Assembly (NCBI GenBank): GCA_963705325.1
Contig: OY970069.1
Span: 3,472,001-3,536,000 of the forward strand
Length of the DNA stretch: 64,000 nt
Direction of reading: 5' to 3'
Source: DATARH01 sp963705325
Lineage (GTDB): Bacteria > Pseudomonadota > Alphaproteobacteria > ATCC43930 > CGMCC-115725
The position numbers were made by a program, and so were the translations under genes. The notes beneath the pieces are model-generated. The model had not been told where the DNA came from and made no database searches. It saw only the letters and a list, made by a program, of their open reading frames with translations. Shown here piece by piece: positions 17,507 through 29,414 of this stretch (position 1 is the stretch's first letter; each line of letters starts with the position of its first letter).

Positions 17507-18491
17507 TCCGGCGGCCTGGAGCAGGGTGCTGCGCCTTTACGCGCTCGGCTGCCTACTCCTCCTCCTGCTAGTCGCTGCCGTGCTGATTGGCCTTGACCCC
17601 TACGACAGCGGCCGCCTCGCGTTCGCCGACGGCTATGGTGTGCCGGCATCGTTGGGACCGCGTCTGACCGCGGCGAGCACGGCCCGCGCCCCCGATGCGG
17701 AGGCGGCGATTATCGGCAATTCGACGATACAGCTGCTGCATCCCGCGCGGCTCTCGCAGTTGACCGTGGTGAGATTCGTCTCATTGGCTATTGCCGGGAC
17801 CGGTCCGACAGAGCAATTGGCGGTCGCACGCTGGTTTCTGCGCCACCATCGTGGTGAGGCATCATCACCCAAGGCCTTGGTCTTCGGTCTCGACCTGAGC
17901 TGGTGTGAGGCCGACGGCCGGCTTGCGGTCACCAACCCGTTCCCGTTCTGGCTCTATTCGCCGAGCGTGGCGGAATACGCGATCAACATGCTGCAGCTGA
18001 AGACGTTCGAGAGCGTGGAACGCAAAGTGAAACTGATGCTGGGCCGCGCAGAGCCGCTGCGGGCGGACGGATACCGCGACTATGAGACCGGTCACGGCTG
18101 GGACAAAGCGGCGGCGGATCGGGCGTTCGCCGAACCCCAAAGCGATGCCGCTCCGGCCGATCCGCCGAACTTCGCAGCGCCAAAGCTGCTGGGCGATTTC
18201 TTCGCCGCGCTACCGGCGGAGACCAAGGTGGTACTGCTCTTTCCACCGCGTCATATCAGCAGCTTGCCGCCAGCGGACAGTCCGGCGGCACGGTTCGAGA
18301 CGCGGTGCAAGGCAGCCTATCGCGCGCTCACCGCCGCACGCCCGCGCACCGCGATCGTCGATCTCGCAGTCGACGGGGACATCGCCCGCAACGACCAGTT
18401 CTTCTGGGACAAGGTTCACTACCGCGGCCCGGTCGCGACGCGGATCGAAGACGCCGTCGCCAGCGCGCTGAACATGAAGGAGGTCGAATGA
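17481..18491 (+). CDS. SGNH-like membrane-anchored protein, MBOAT partner
   Basis: 336 residues beginning inside the MBOAT gene. One N-terminal membrane helix (LYALGCLLLLLLVAAVLIGL) leaves the rest periplasmic. IIGNSTIQLLHPARL resembles block I of SGNH/AlgX-AlgJ-like hydrolases with GNS in place of GDS, and WDKVHYRGPVATRIED near the C-terminus has the Asp-x-x-His spacing of the final catalytic block. In AlgI/DltB systems such a partner (AlgJ, DltD) completes acetyl transfer to the sugar. The assignment is inferred from the overlap and the two motifs; overall similarity to named families is not clear to me. Confidence 0.6.
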   Translation: MSSSTSTSDPAAWSRVLRLYALGCLLLLLLVAAVLIGLDPYDSGRLAFADGYGVPASLGPRLTAASTARAPDAEAAIIGNSTIQLLHPARLSQLTVVRFVSLAIAGTGPTEQLAVARWFLRHHRGEASSPKALVFGLDLSWCEADGRLAVTNPFPFWLYSPSVAEYAINMLQLKTFESVERKVKLMLGRAEPLRADGYRDYETGHGWDKAAADRAFAEPQSDAAPADPPNFAAPKLLGDFFAALPAETKVVLLFPPRHISSLPPADSPAARFETRCKAAYRALTAARPRTAIVDLAVDGDIARNDQFFWDKVHYRGPVATRIEDAVASALNMKEVE

Positions 18492-18501
18492 TGCACCTAA
18501 G

Positions 18502-19239
18502 TCAGCATCTCACCTGCGACTGGGTGTCGGCTAAATCGCTGGCGTTGACGATTTCGCCGTTGCGCTGACATTCCGGCACGGCGAGCAGCAGGAAGGCGTC
18601 GGCGACGCTCTCGGGCGCCGGCAGGGTCATCGGGTCTTCGCCGGGGAAGACGCGCGCGCGCAGACGCGTGCGCACGACGCCCGGCCCGATCAGATTGGCG
18701 CGTACCCGCGTTTTCTCGATTTCCGCCGCATAGGTTTTCACCAGCGCTTCGAGTCCAGCCTTGCTCACCGCATAGGGACCCCAATAGGCGCGCGGCGCGC
18801 GGGCGATGCCGCTGGTGACAAAGATCGCCCGCCCGTCGGGTGCAGCCCGCAGCAGCGGGTCCATCGCCCGGATCAGCCGCCAATTGGCGGTGAGATTGAG
18901 GTCGATGATCTCGCCCCACAGCTTTGGGTCGATATGTCCCAGCGGCGAGAACGTGCCGAACTCGGCGGCATTGCAGACAAGAATGTCAAGCCGCTGATAG
19001 CGCTGGTAGATCGCGGCGGCGAGCTCGTCGATCTTGACGAAGTCGCGCAGGTCGAGCGGCACCAGCGTCGCGGTGCCGCCGGCGGCGCGAACCCTGTCGT
19101 CGGTCTCTTCGAGCCCGCCCGGCGTGCGCGCCGCCAGCACGAGATGCGCGCCCTCGCGCGCAAAGCGCTCGGCGACGGCAGCGCCGATGCCGCGCGAGGC
19201 ACCGGTGATGAGCGCGATCTTGCCGGTGAGACAGCCCAT
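18502..19239 (-). CDS. SDR family NAD(P)-dependent oxidoreductase
   Basis: 245 residues with the classical short-chain dehydrogenase motifs: TGASRGIGAAVAERFA near residue 12, CNAAEFG (NAG variant), the serine in FVTSGIARAPRA and the active site YAVSK. Downstream of purF in many alphaproteobacteria there is an SDR of this type, so this is the last gene of the alr-to-SDR run. The substrate is unknown. Convergent with the SGNH-like gene, 10 bases apart. Confidence 0.88.
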   Translation of the reverse strand: MGCLTGKIALITGASRGIGAAVAERFAREGAHLVLAARTPGGLEETDDRVRAAGGTATLVPLDLRDFVKIDELAAAIYQRYQRLDILVCNAAEFGTFSPLGHIDPKLWGEIIDLNLTANWRLIRAMDPLLRAAPDGRAIFVTSGIARAPRAYWGPYAVSKAGLEALVKTYAAEIEKTRVRANLIGPGVVRTRLRARVFPGEDPMTLPAPESVADAFLLLAVPECQRNGEIVNASDLADTQSQVRC

Positions 19240-19253
19240 CTCTGGCCGCGGCG

Positions 19254-19382
19254 TCAGTAGGGGGGCTGTCGCCGGATGGCCAGCAGCGCGAGGACGTCGC
19301 CGATCGTCGCGGCGACGATGTCCCCCGTCAGCGATCGTTGCTGTGGCGCGGCGTCCGCCAATGCGGCATGGGTACCGGACAT
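19254..19382 (-). CDS. Possible small protein (42 aa) between purF and SDR
   Basis: An ATG at 19382 opens a 42-codon frame (starts MSGTHAALADAAPQQRSLTG, ends LLAIRRQPPY) that fits neatly between purF (40 bases upstream) and the SDR gene (14 bases downstream). GAGGG lies seven bases before the ATG. No family recognised; one mildly hydrophobic stretch (DIVAATIGDVLALLAI). It could be chance, and conservation would decide. Confidence 0.3.
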   Translation of the reverse strand: MSGTHAALADAAPQQRSLTGDIVAATIGDVLALLAIRRQPPY

Positions 19383-19422
19383 CCCTCTACCCTCAATTTC
19401 CTGCTGTTCCGCTGCGGGCCAG

Positions 19423-20883
19423 CTATGCCAAGAGAGACAGTTGCGCGGATACCTTGCCGTCCTCGGCGTCGACAAGCGGGATCGGGTAATCCCCGGTGAA
19501 GCACGCGTCGCAGAATTGCGGCACCAGCGGGTCGCGTTCGCTCTCGCCCATCGCCCGGTAGAGCCCCTTGATCGAGATGAAGGCGAGCGTGTCGACCCCG
19601 ATGAACCTGGCCATCTCGTCGACATCGTAGCGCGCGGCGAGGAGCTGTGCGCGCTCGGGCGTGGCGATCCCGTAGAAGCAAGGGTGCGTCGTCGGGGGGC
19701 TGGAGATGCGCATATGCACCTCGCGCGCGCCGGCGTTACGCACCATCTCGACGATCTTGGTCGAGGTGGTGCCGCGCACGATCGAATCGTCGACGAGAAT
19801 CACCCGCTTGCCCTTGAGGTCATTTCGATTGGCGTTGTGCTTCAGGCGCACGCCGAGGTGGCGGATTTGGTCGGTCGGCTCAATGAAGGTGCGACCGACA
19901 TAGTGGTTGCGAATGATGCCGAGCTCGAACGGAATGCCGGCTTCCTGCGAGTATCCGATGGCGGCGGGAACGCCCGAATCCGGAACCGGCACGACGACGT
20001 CGGCATCGACGTAGCTTTCGCGCGCCAGCTCCTGGCCGATGCGCTTCCGTGCCTCGTAGACGCTCTTGCCCTCGATGACGCTGTCGGGGCGGGCGAAATA
20101 GATGTGCTCGAAGATGCAGAAGCGCTCGGGTCTCTTGGCGAACGGCTTGACGCTGTGCAGGCCCTGGACGTCGGCGACGACGATCTCGCCCGGCTCAACG
20201 TCGCGCACGAACTCGGCGTCGATGATATCGAGCGCGCAGGTCTCCGAGGCGATGATCCAGGCACCGGCCAACTGGCCGATGACGAGCGGCCGCACGCCCA
20301 GCGGGTCGCGCAGGCCGATGACCGATTCCTGGGTCAGGGCGGCGAGGGAATAAGCGCCCTCGATCTGGCTAAGCCCATCGACCATCCGGTCGACAATGGT
20401 GCTCTGCTCGCTGGTCGCGATCAGGTGGTTGATGACCTCGGTGTCGCTTGTCGTATTGAAGAGGCAACCTCGGCGCACGAGCTGTTTGCGCAGCTGATAG
20501 GAGTTGGTCAGATTGCCGTTGTGGCAGATCGCCATCCCGCCAAGCGCGAAATCGAAATAAAGCGGCTGGACGTTGCGCAGCGCCACTTCGCCCGTCGTTG
20601 CGTAGCGCACATGGCCGATAGCCGAATGTCCGGGCAGTTTGCGGATGACGTCCGGCGAGCCGAAAAGGTCGCCGACGAGGCCCATGCCGCGATGAGCGTT
20701 AAACTGCTCGCCGTCATAGGCGACGATCCCCGCCGCTTCCTGGCCGCGATGCTGCAGCGCGTGCAGGCCGAGCGCCGCAAGCGCCGCGGCGTCGGGATGA
20801 CCGAACACCCCGAAGACTCCGCATTCCTCGTGAAAACGATCTGCGTCGCCGCGGCCGGTCGTCAGCATGCGCGCCCTCGTCAT
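19423..20883 (-). CDS. purF: Amidophosphoribosyltransferase PurF
   Basis: 486 residues catalysing the first committed step of purine synthesis (PRPP + glutamine to phosphoribosylamine). The N-terminal nucleophile cysteine follows a propeptide (EECGVFGVFGH, Cys21 from this start). LQHRGQEAAGIV and CHNGNLTN belong to the glutaminase domain. The PRPP loop VILVDDSIVRGTTSTKI and DSGVPAAIGYSQEAGIPFE belong to the transferase domain. An alternative ATG at 20868 has GAGG in front of it and may be the real start. It lies 71 bases after cvpA, the cvpA-purF order seen widely in bacteria. Confidence 0.96.
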   Translation of the reverse strand: MTRARMLTTGRGDADRFHEECGVFGVFGHPDAAALAALGLHALQHRGQEAAGIVAYDGEQFNAHRGMGLVGDLFGSPDVIRKLPGHSAIGHVRYATTGEVALRNVQPLYFDFALGGMAICHNGNLTNSYQLRKQLVRRGCLFNTTSDTEVINHLIATSEQSTIVDRMVDGLSQIEGAYSLAALTQESVIGLRDPLGVRPLVIGQLAGAWIIASETCALDIIDAEFVRDVEPGEIVVADVQGLHSVKPFAKRPERFCIFEHIYFARPDSVIEGKSVYEARKRIGQELARESYVDADVVVPVPDSGVPAAIGYSQEAGIPFELGIIRNHYVGRTFIEPTDQIRHLGVRLKHNANRNDLKGKRVILVDDSIVRGTTSTKIVEMVRNAGAREVHMRISSPPTTHPCFYGIATPERAQLLAARYDVDEMARFIGVDTLAFISIKGLYRAMGESERDPLVPQFCDACFTGDYPIPLVDAEDGKVSAQLSLLA

Positions 20884-20894
20884 CGCCCGTCCGG

Positions 20895-20942
20895 CCCCAT
20901 CAAATATGGGGTCTTATCACCTTGTTACCAACCGGTGACAAG
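20895..20942 (-). promoter_or_regulatory. Two consecutive hairpins in the cvpA-purF spacer
   Basis: In the 71-base spacer upstream of purF, 20921-20942 forms a nine-pair stem (one G-T pair) with a four-base loop, and 20895-20911 forms a perfect six-pair stem (CCCCAT/ATGGGG) with loop CAAAT, ending 11 bases before the ATG. Neither is followed by a T-tract. They could be an RNA-level control or processing site for purF; seen structure, inferred role. Confidence 0.35.
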
Positions 20943-20954
20943 TCCTGCCCGTGG

Positions 20955-21634
20955 TCAACGATTATTGTTGTTGATGATACGATCCAGCGTCTTCTGGTCG
21001 CCGGGCTTGTAAGTCGGCGCTGGGGCTGGTTGAGCACTGCCCGGCGCCGGCGCCGTGGGATTGGCGAGCGCGCGAATCGCGGCCTTGGTCAAATCGTCGG
21101 CGGTCTGTGATTTGGTCTTCTGGATGACCTCTTCGGCCGCCGTCGAGGTCTTTTCGCGCCACTTCTCGGGAAGGAGGCCACGCACCAGTTCGGCACCCCG
21201 CTGGAGATAGGGCAGGCTCTTTGCCTCGCGGATCCACGGCGGGCGATCGGTTGGCGGCGGGGTCATTACGTCGAGCACGATGTAGGCAAAAAGGCTGAGA
21301 ATCAGGACGCCCCTCACAATCCCGAAGACGAAGCCGAGCGTGCGGTCGACCGTCGACAGCGCGCTCGCGTGCACCGTGCGGGCAACAATCCCGGTGGCGA
21401 TGGTCAGCGCGATCAAACTGGCGATGAACAGGCCGCCCCAGGCGATAAGCTGCGACAGCAGCTGGTTGTGAACCATCGGCTCGACGATGGCGATGAGGTA
21501 GTCGTGCCCGTAGAGGGTGATGAACCCGGCGCCGACCCAGGCGACGATCGACAATGCCTCGCGCACAAAGCCGCGCGCGAAGGCGAAGACCGCCGACAGG
21601 CCGATGACTGCGATGACGCCGATATCGAGCGGGT

Positions 21635-21638
<4 letters not shown>
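20955..21638 (-). CDS. cvpA: CvpA family membrane protein
   Basis: 227 residues. Four membrane helices in the first 125 residues (DIGVIAVIGLSAVFAFARGF, LSIVAWVGAGFITLYG, LIAWGGLFIASLIALTIATG, GIVRGVLILSLFAYIVLD) with the family's SALSTVDRTLGFVFGIVRG block. A Pro/Ala-rich C-terminal tail ends in IINNNNR. CvpA is linked to colicin V export and envelope homeostasis. The start codon appears to be TTG (21638), overlapping radA's stop in TTGA, so translation is probably coupled. Confidence 0.88.
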
Positions 21639-23075
<1,437 letters not shown>

Positions 23076-23102
23076 GGGCGCAGCCTCGCACCGCGCGAAT
23101 CA

Positions 23103-23889
23103 TCACAACGCGCGGACCTCCATCTGGATCGGGCCCTCGGCGCGGCCGTGGACGAACTGGTCGACAAAGGGGTTGCCCGAATGCGTCGATTTCGCCGGCC
23201 GGCCCGTGCCAGATGATCTTGCCCTTGTGCAGCATCGCGATGCGGTCGGCGATCTTGCGCGGCGCTCGTCATGTCGTGGGTGATCGACACCGCGGTGGCG
23301 CCCAATCGGCGCACGGATTCGATGATCAGGTCGTTGATCACATCGGCCATGATCGGGTCGAGTCCGGTGGTCGGCTCGTCGAAGAAGATGATTTCGGGCT
23401 CGGCGGCGATCGCGCGCGCCAGCGCGACGCGCTTTTGCATGCCGCCCGAAAGCTCGGCCGGCCGCAACTCCCCCACCTCGGGGCCAAGCCCGACCGCCGC
23501 CAGCTTTGCGAGCGCGATCTCCCGTGCCCTGGCCCGTTCCATGCCGCGCCCTTGGACAAGCCCGAACGCGACATTCTCCCACACCAGCAGCGAATCGAAC
23601 AGGGCGCTGCCCTGAAACAGCATGCCGAATTTGTGCATGAGTCGTTCGCGCGCCGCTGCGGCCGATGTCCGACCGTCTCCTCGCCGTCGATGCGGATCGA
23701 ACCGGCTTCGGGGTGCAATAGTCCGAGGATGCATTTGATCAGCACCGACTTGCCGGTGCCCGAGCCGCCGATGATGACGAGGCTTTCGCCAACCGCGCAG
23801 TCGATGTCGATGCCGTCGAGCACGCGCTTCCGCCCGAACGATTTTTCGACGCCGCGGACGGCAATCTTCGGGGCGGCGCCGCCATTCAT
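23103..23889 (-). CDS. mlaF: ABC transporter ATP-binding protein MlaF (frame disrupted)
   Basis: Around 262 residues of sequence are recoverable in three frames. Start MNGGAAPKIAVRGVEKSFGR; Walker A GGSGTGKSVLIKCILGL; then frame 2 carries MLFQGSALFDSLLVWENVAF, signature LSGGMQKRVALARAIA and Walker B IIFFDEPTTGLDP; the last part ends QMEVRAL at 23103. Indels lie near 23660 and near 23260 (two or more). MlaF powers retrograde phospholipid transport with MlaE, whose gene precedes it by 10 bases. MlaD, MlaC and MlaB are not in the window. Intact motifs argue for sequence errors. Confidence 0.85.
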
Positions 23890-23899
23890 GACAAATTGC

Positions 23900-24678
23900 T
23901 CATTTGCCGAAAAAGGCCGGGGTCAGCAGGTAATTGCTGAGCAAGATGAGGATCGATGCCGAGACAACGGCGTAGGTCGTCGCCTGGCCGACCCCCTCGG
24001 CGCCGCCGCGCGAGTGATAGCCGTGGTAGCAGCCCATCAGCGACGACGATAAAGCCGAACACCGCCGGCCTTGACCAGACCCGAGACACATCCATTCGCT
24101 CGAGATAGGTCTCGGTCTGGGTCAGGTAGGTGGCCGGATTGAAGCCGAGCTTGTAGGTGCCGACGAGATAGCCGCCGAACACGCCGATGATGTCGGCGAC
24201 GACCACCAGAAGCGGCAAGGTTATCAGCCCGGCGAGCAGGCGCGGCAGCACGAGATAGCGCAAGGGGTCGGTCGACAGGGTGGTCAGCGCGTCGATCTGG
24301 TCGGTGACGCGCATCGTGCCGATCTCGGCCGCCATCGCCGCGCCGACACGCCCGGCGACCATCAGCCCAGCGATGACCGGGCCGAGTTCGCGCGTGACCG
24401 ACAGCACCACGACGGTCGCCACCGCGCTCTCGGCGTTGAAGCGGCTGAACCCGGTATAGGATTGCAGCGCCAGCACCATGCCCGTGAAGATCGCGGTGAG
24501 GCCGACCACCGGCAGCGAGTAATAGCCCATATAGACGATCTGCCGCAGGATCAGCCGCGGGTAGAGCGGCGGGCTCAGCCCAGCCGCGAGCGCCCATCAG
24601 GCGAATAGCACAAGCCGGCCGGTCGCGGCAAGGAACGCAAAGAAGGCCGCGCCCGACCGACGCCAAGAAGGTCGTCAT
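23900..24678 (-). CDS. mlaE: Phospholipid ABC transporter permease MlaE (frame disrupted)
   Basis: The central part is clean: GLTAIFTGMVLALQSYTGFS, RELGPVIAGLMVAGRVGAAM (the MlaE/permease hallmark) and LLVVVADIIGVFGGYLVGTY. The N-terminus (MTTFLASVG) and the C-terminus (YAVVSASILILLSNYLLTPA, ending FFGK) lie in other frames, with indels near 24640, 24590, 24530 and 24045. About 258 residues when repaired, normal for the family. ATG 24678 overlaps alr's stop (ATGA). MlaE is the inner-membrane permease of the Mla lipid transporter. Confidence 0.85.
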
Positions 24679-25783
24679 CAGGCGGCGGGCTCGCGATAAA
24701 TGCGATGGTAGCGGGAGCCGAGCGCGGTGAGGATCTCGTAGCCGATCGTGCCGGCATCGGCGGCAACGTCATCGACACCGTAATGGTCCCCAAGCAACTC
24801 GATCAGCGCGCCGGCGCGCGAGCGCCGCCGGATCGACCGCCGAGACATCGAATGTCGCCAGATCCATCGATACACGGCCAAGCAGGGGAACCCGCGTCCC
24901 GGCGAGCCAGCCGCAGCCATGATGGCTCAGCGAACGTGGCCAGCCATCGGCATAACCTATTGCGGCGGTTGCCAAGATTCCCGGCCCGTCCATGACGTGC
25001 GCGGCACCGTAGCCAACCGACTCACCCCTGTCAATTTGGCGCAACTGCACAACCTTTGCGCTCAACCGCACCGCCGGCCGCATCGGGTTTGGCCGACCCG
25101 GACAGGGGTTGACGCCATAGAGCGCGGCGCCCGGACGGACTTCGTCGAAATGGTAGTCGGCACCGAGAAAGATGCCAGACGAGGCGGCGAGGTCCGGCGC
25201 TTGTGCCGGGAAGCAGCCGGCGGTCGGCGACGAAGCGGTCTCGCTGGATTGGGTTGAGCGGGTGCCCAGGCGTCTCGGCGCAAGCGAGGTGGCTAATCAG
25301 CATCGAATAGGGGGGCTGACAGAGCCGCTCCGCGAACGTCATCAACTCGGCTTGCGACAGGCCAAGACGGTTGAGGCCGGTATCGACGTGAATGATCGCC
25401 GCCGACTTTTCCGGTCCAATCGAGACGCTTTCCCAGGTCTCGATCTGACCGGGGTCGTTGAGCACCGGGGTCAGGTGAGCCGCGACAAATTCCGCACCTG
25501 TGCCGGACGGTGGGCCATTGAAGACGGCGATCTCAGGCTCCGGCCCGAGAGCGCTGCGCAGAGCGACCCCCTCTTCCAAGGTCGCGACATAGAACTTTCT
25601 GCACCCTGCCGCCAGCAGTGAGCGGGCGACTTGCACCGCGCCAAGCCCATAGCCGTTGGCCTTGACCACCGCCGCGCATGCCGCCGGCGCTGCCTTCGCG
25701 GCGAGTACGCGCCAATTGGCGACGATCGCACCGAGATCGATTTCCAGGATCGCGCCGGCGCGGCTGGCGGGGTCGGATTGCAT
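24678..25783 (-). CDS. alr: Alanine racemase (frame disrupted)
   Basis: Makes D-alanine for peptidoglycan using PLP. Frame 1 gives the N-terminal half with the PLP lysine in VVKANGYGLGA (Lys41) and IHVDTGLNRLGLSQAELMTF. The second half is in other frames: DYHFDEVRPGAALYG region, VGYGAAHVMDGPG, AIGYADGWPRSLSHHG (catalytic tyrosine region), LLGRVSMDLATFDVS and finally ELLGDHYGVDDVAADAGTIG. Shifts lie near 25230, 25075 and 24830. The enzyme is normally essential unless a second racemase exists, so sequencing error is the likelier cause. First gene of the alr-mlaE-mlaF-radA-cvpA-purF run. Confidence 0.87.
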
Positions 25784-25910
25784 TAGCGCATCTTACCGTC
25801 TCCCCGCGTCAACGGGGTTTAGGCCAAGCACCGCAGCGGATGCCCCTCGGTCCCTGCTTGCGCGGGAAAGATGACCGCAGAACGCCCGCGTCCGACTCAA
25901 CCTGTCGCGC

Positions 25911-27434
<1,524 letters not shown>

Positions 27435-27536
27435 GAGCGAAGAATACCACCGCCCATACAGTTACGTGAGAAACAACTTAGGTATTAACTAGGAGGAATG
27501 TGGGGATTATTTGGATTCAGCCCTGGGATCAAATAT

Positions 27537-28763
27537 TTACGCAGCGCGATCGTCGGCGGCTCGATGAGCGCGTTCCCATTCGAACATGTAATCACGAGTG
27601 AGCGGCACGGTATCGACCGCCTTGGCCATTTGGATCTGCATCACCAGGTGACCGCCATAGCGGAAGGCGACCTCGGAGCCGACGAGATAGGTCTCCCACA
27701 TGCGGCAGAAGCGCTCGTCGTAAAGCTGCAGCACCTTATCGCGCTGGGCGAGGAAGCGGCGGCGCCACGCTTTCAACGTTTCGGCGTAATGGAGGCGCAA
27801 CACTTCGATATCGGTGATCCACATTCGCGTCCGCTCGATCACCGGTACGACCTCGGAGATCGCCGGCGAATACCCGCCAGGAAAAATGTATTTGCGCAAC
27901 CAGGGGTTGGTTACACCAGGCCCGTCCATGCGGCCGATCGAATGGAGGAGGGCGACTCCGTCCGGCTTCAACAAGGCGCTCACCCGGTCGAAGAAGGTCG
28001 GATATTGGCCGACCCCGACATGCTCGAACATGCCGACCGAGACGATGCGGTCGTAGCTGCCGGCTTCCTCACGGTAGTCGCGCAGGTGGAAGCGCACCCG
28101 GTCGGAAAGCCCCGCCTGCATGGCACGGCGCTGCGCCACCTTCAATTGTTCGGTAGAGAGGGTGAGGCCGGTGACGTCGGCGCCACATTCGCTGGCAAGA
28201 TAGAGCGCAAGCCCGCCCCAGCCGCAGCCGATATCCAGTACCTTCATCCCCGGGCGCAACAGCAACTTCGCCGCAATGTGCCGGCGCTTATTGAGCTGCG
28301 CTGTATCGATGTCCTCGTTGGGATGGAGAAAATAGGCGCAGGAATATTGGCGATCGCGGTCGAGGAACAGATCGTAGAGCTGGTCCGACAAATCGTAGTG
28401 GTGCGCCACATTCCGGCGCGAGCGTGGGACCGGGTTGTATTGATGGATACGCCGGGTGAGCTGGCGAACGCGGTTGGCAAGGCGTAGCGGAACATCCCGT
28501 GCCATCAGCTCCTCGTTGCGCATGAGAAGCTCGATAAGCTCATAGATGCCGCCGTCTTCGACCGTCAGCGTCCCGTCCACATAGGCTTCGGGGAGATAGA
28601 GCCAGGGATTGACGACAAGCTTCCAGTACAGGGCTTTGTCGTGCAGCCGGACCTTTACCTCTGGCCCGGGCGAGCCGGCAAAGACATGCGTGCGTCCTGC
28701 CGCGTCGACAAGCTCGATCCGGCCGATCCGTGTAATACGAGTTAACAGCCGCGCGAGCAGCAT
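27537..28763 (-). CDS. cfa: Cyclopropane-fatty-acyl-phospholipid synthase
   Basis: 408 residues from ATG 28763 (MLLARLLTRITRIGR). An upstream extension to 28982 is rejected because it overlaps rplI antisense codon patterns and is Arg-rich noise. N-terminal lipid-binding region (VKVRLHDKALYWKLVVNPWL), NVAHHYDLSDQLYDLFLD, SAM-binding LDIGCGWGGLALYLASE and VSVGMFEHVGVGQYPTFFD, the bicarbonate/active-site region typical of Cfa. It adds a methylene from SAM to unsaturated fatty acids in membrane phospholipids, usually under stress or stationary phase. A possible promoter lies at 28794-28823. Confidence 0.93.
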   Translation of the reverse strand: MLLARLLTRITRIGRIELVDAAGRTHVFAGSPGPEVKVRLHDKALYWKLVVNPWLYLPEAYVDGTLTVEDGGIYELIELLMRNEELMARDVPLRLANRVRQLTRRIHQYNPVPRSRRNVAHHYDLSDQLYDLFLDRDRQYSCAYFLHPNEDIDTAQLNKRRHIAAKLLLRPGMKVLDIGCGWGGLALYLASECGADVTGLTLSTEQLKVAQRRAMQAGLSDRVRFHLRDYREEAGSYDRIVSVGMFEHVGVGQYPTFFDRVSALLKPDGVALLHSIGRMDGPGVTNPWLRKYIFPGGYSPAISEVVPVIERTRMWITDIEVLRLHYAETLKAWRRRFLAQRDKVLQLYDERFCRMWETYLVGSEVAFRYGGHLVMQIQMAKAVDTVPLTRDYMFEWERAHRAADDRAA

Positions 28764-28793
28764 CGCGACAAAACCCTGCCAGAACTTGCTGCT

Positions 28794-28823
28794 ATTATTG
28801 GCTAATCTTGCGGCAGGGGACAA
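28794..28823 (-). promoter_or_regulatory. Possible sigma70-type promoter of cfa
   Basis: Read on the minus strand, TTGTCC (28823-28818) is followed after 18 bases by AATAAT (28799-28794), 30 bases before the cfa start codon. Matches are 4/6 and 5/6 to consensus. It lies in the short gap after rplI, so cfa may also receive read-through. Confidence 0.3.
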
Positions 28824-28848
28824 GCACCCACGGCCGTAGCGCCGGTGG

Positions 28849-29412
28849 TTACGCGGCGTCGGGCGCGGGAGCGGGCGCTTCCAGCAATTCTTCGGCGGAT
28901 GGGGCTTCGTCCTCGTCGCGCTCGGCAAGCGGGTTGATACCCGCTTCCTGCATCTGTGCCGCCTCCGCCGATTGCGCGACATTGGCGGTCACGGTCACGC
29001 CGACCTCGGGATGCAACATCACGCGCAGCGGATGAAGGCCGAGGTTCTTGATCGGCCGGTCGAGCACTATTTGCCGCTTGTCGACGGTGAAACCGGCGGC
29101 GGTCACCGCATCGGCGATATCGCGCGCCGAGACCGAGCCGTACAGCTGACCGCTCTCGCCGGCCTGTCGGATCAGCACGACCTTGAGCCCGTCGAGCTTG
29201 GTGGCGACGTGCTCCGCGTCCGATTTGCGAGCAAGGTTGCTGGCCTCGAGCTGGGCGCGCTGGGTCTCGAAGTAGGCCAGGTTGTCCTTGGTCGCGCGCA
29301 TCGCCTTCTTTTGGGGCAGCAGAAAATTACGCGCATAACCGGGGCGGACTTTGACGATCTGCCCCATCTGGCCGAGCTTCTCGACTCGCTCGAGGAGGAT
29401 GAGCTCAACCAT
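28849..29412 (-). CDS. rplI: 50S ribosomal protein L9
   Basis: 187 residues: MVELILLERVEKLGQMGQIV then VRPGYARNFLLPQKKAMRAT (N-domain binding 23S rRNA), a long central helix, the C-domain ending LRVMLHPEVGVTVTANVAQS and an extra acidic, Ala/Pro-rich tail (DEDEAPSAEELLEAPAP) common in alphaproteobacteria. Two bases after rpsR in the rpsF-rpsR-rplI operon. Confidence 0.96.
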   Translation of the reverse strand: MVELILLERVEKLGQMGQIVKVRPGYARNFLLPQKKAMRATKDNLAYFETQRAQLEASNLARKSDAEHVATKLDGLKVVLIRQAGESGQLYGSVSARDIADAVTAAGFTVDKRQIVLDRPIKNLGLHPLRVMLHPEVGVTVTANVAQSAEAAQMQEAGINPLAERDEDEAPSAEELLEAPAPAPDAA

Positions 29413-29414
29413 CG

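Noticed and set aside
19276..21012. 578-codon plus-strand frame over purF
   Set aside because: Antisense shadow; the purF protein on the minus strand has complete catalytic motifs.
27498..28487. 329-codon plus-strand frame near an AGGAGG
   Set aside because: The ribosome-like site is only one base from the ATG and the frame is antisense to the well-supported cfa gene.
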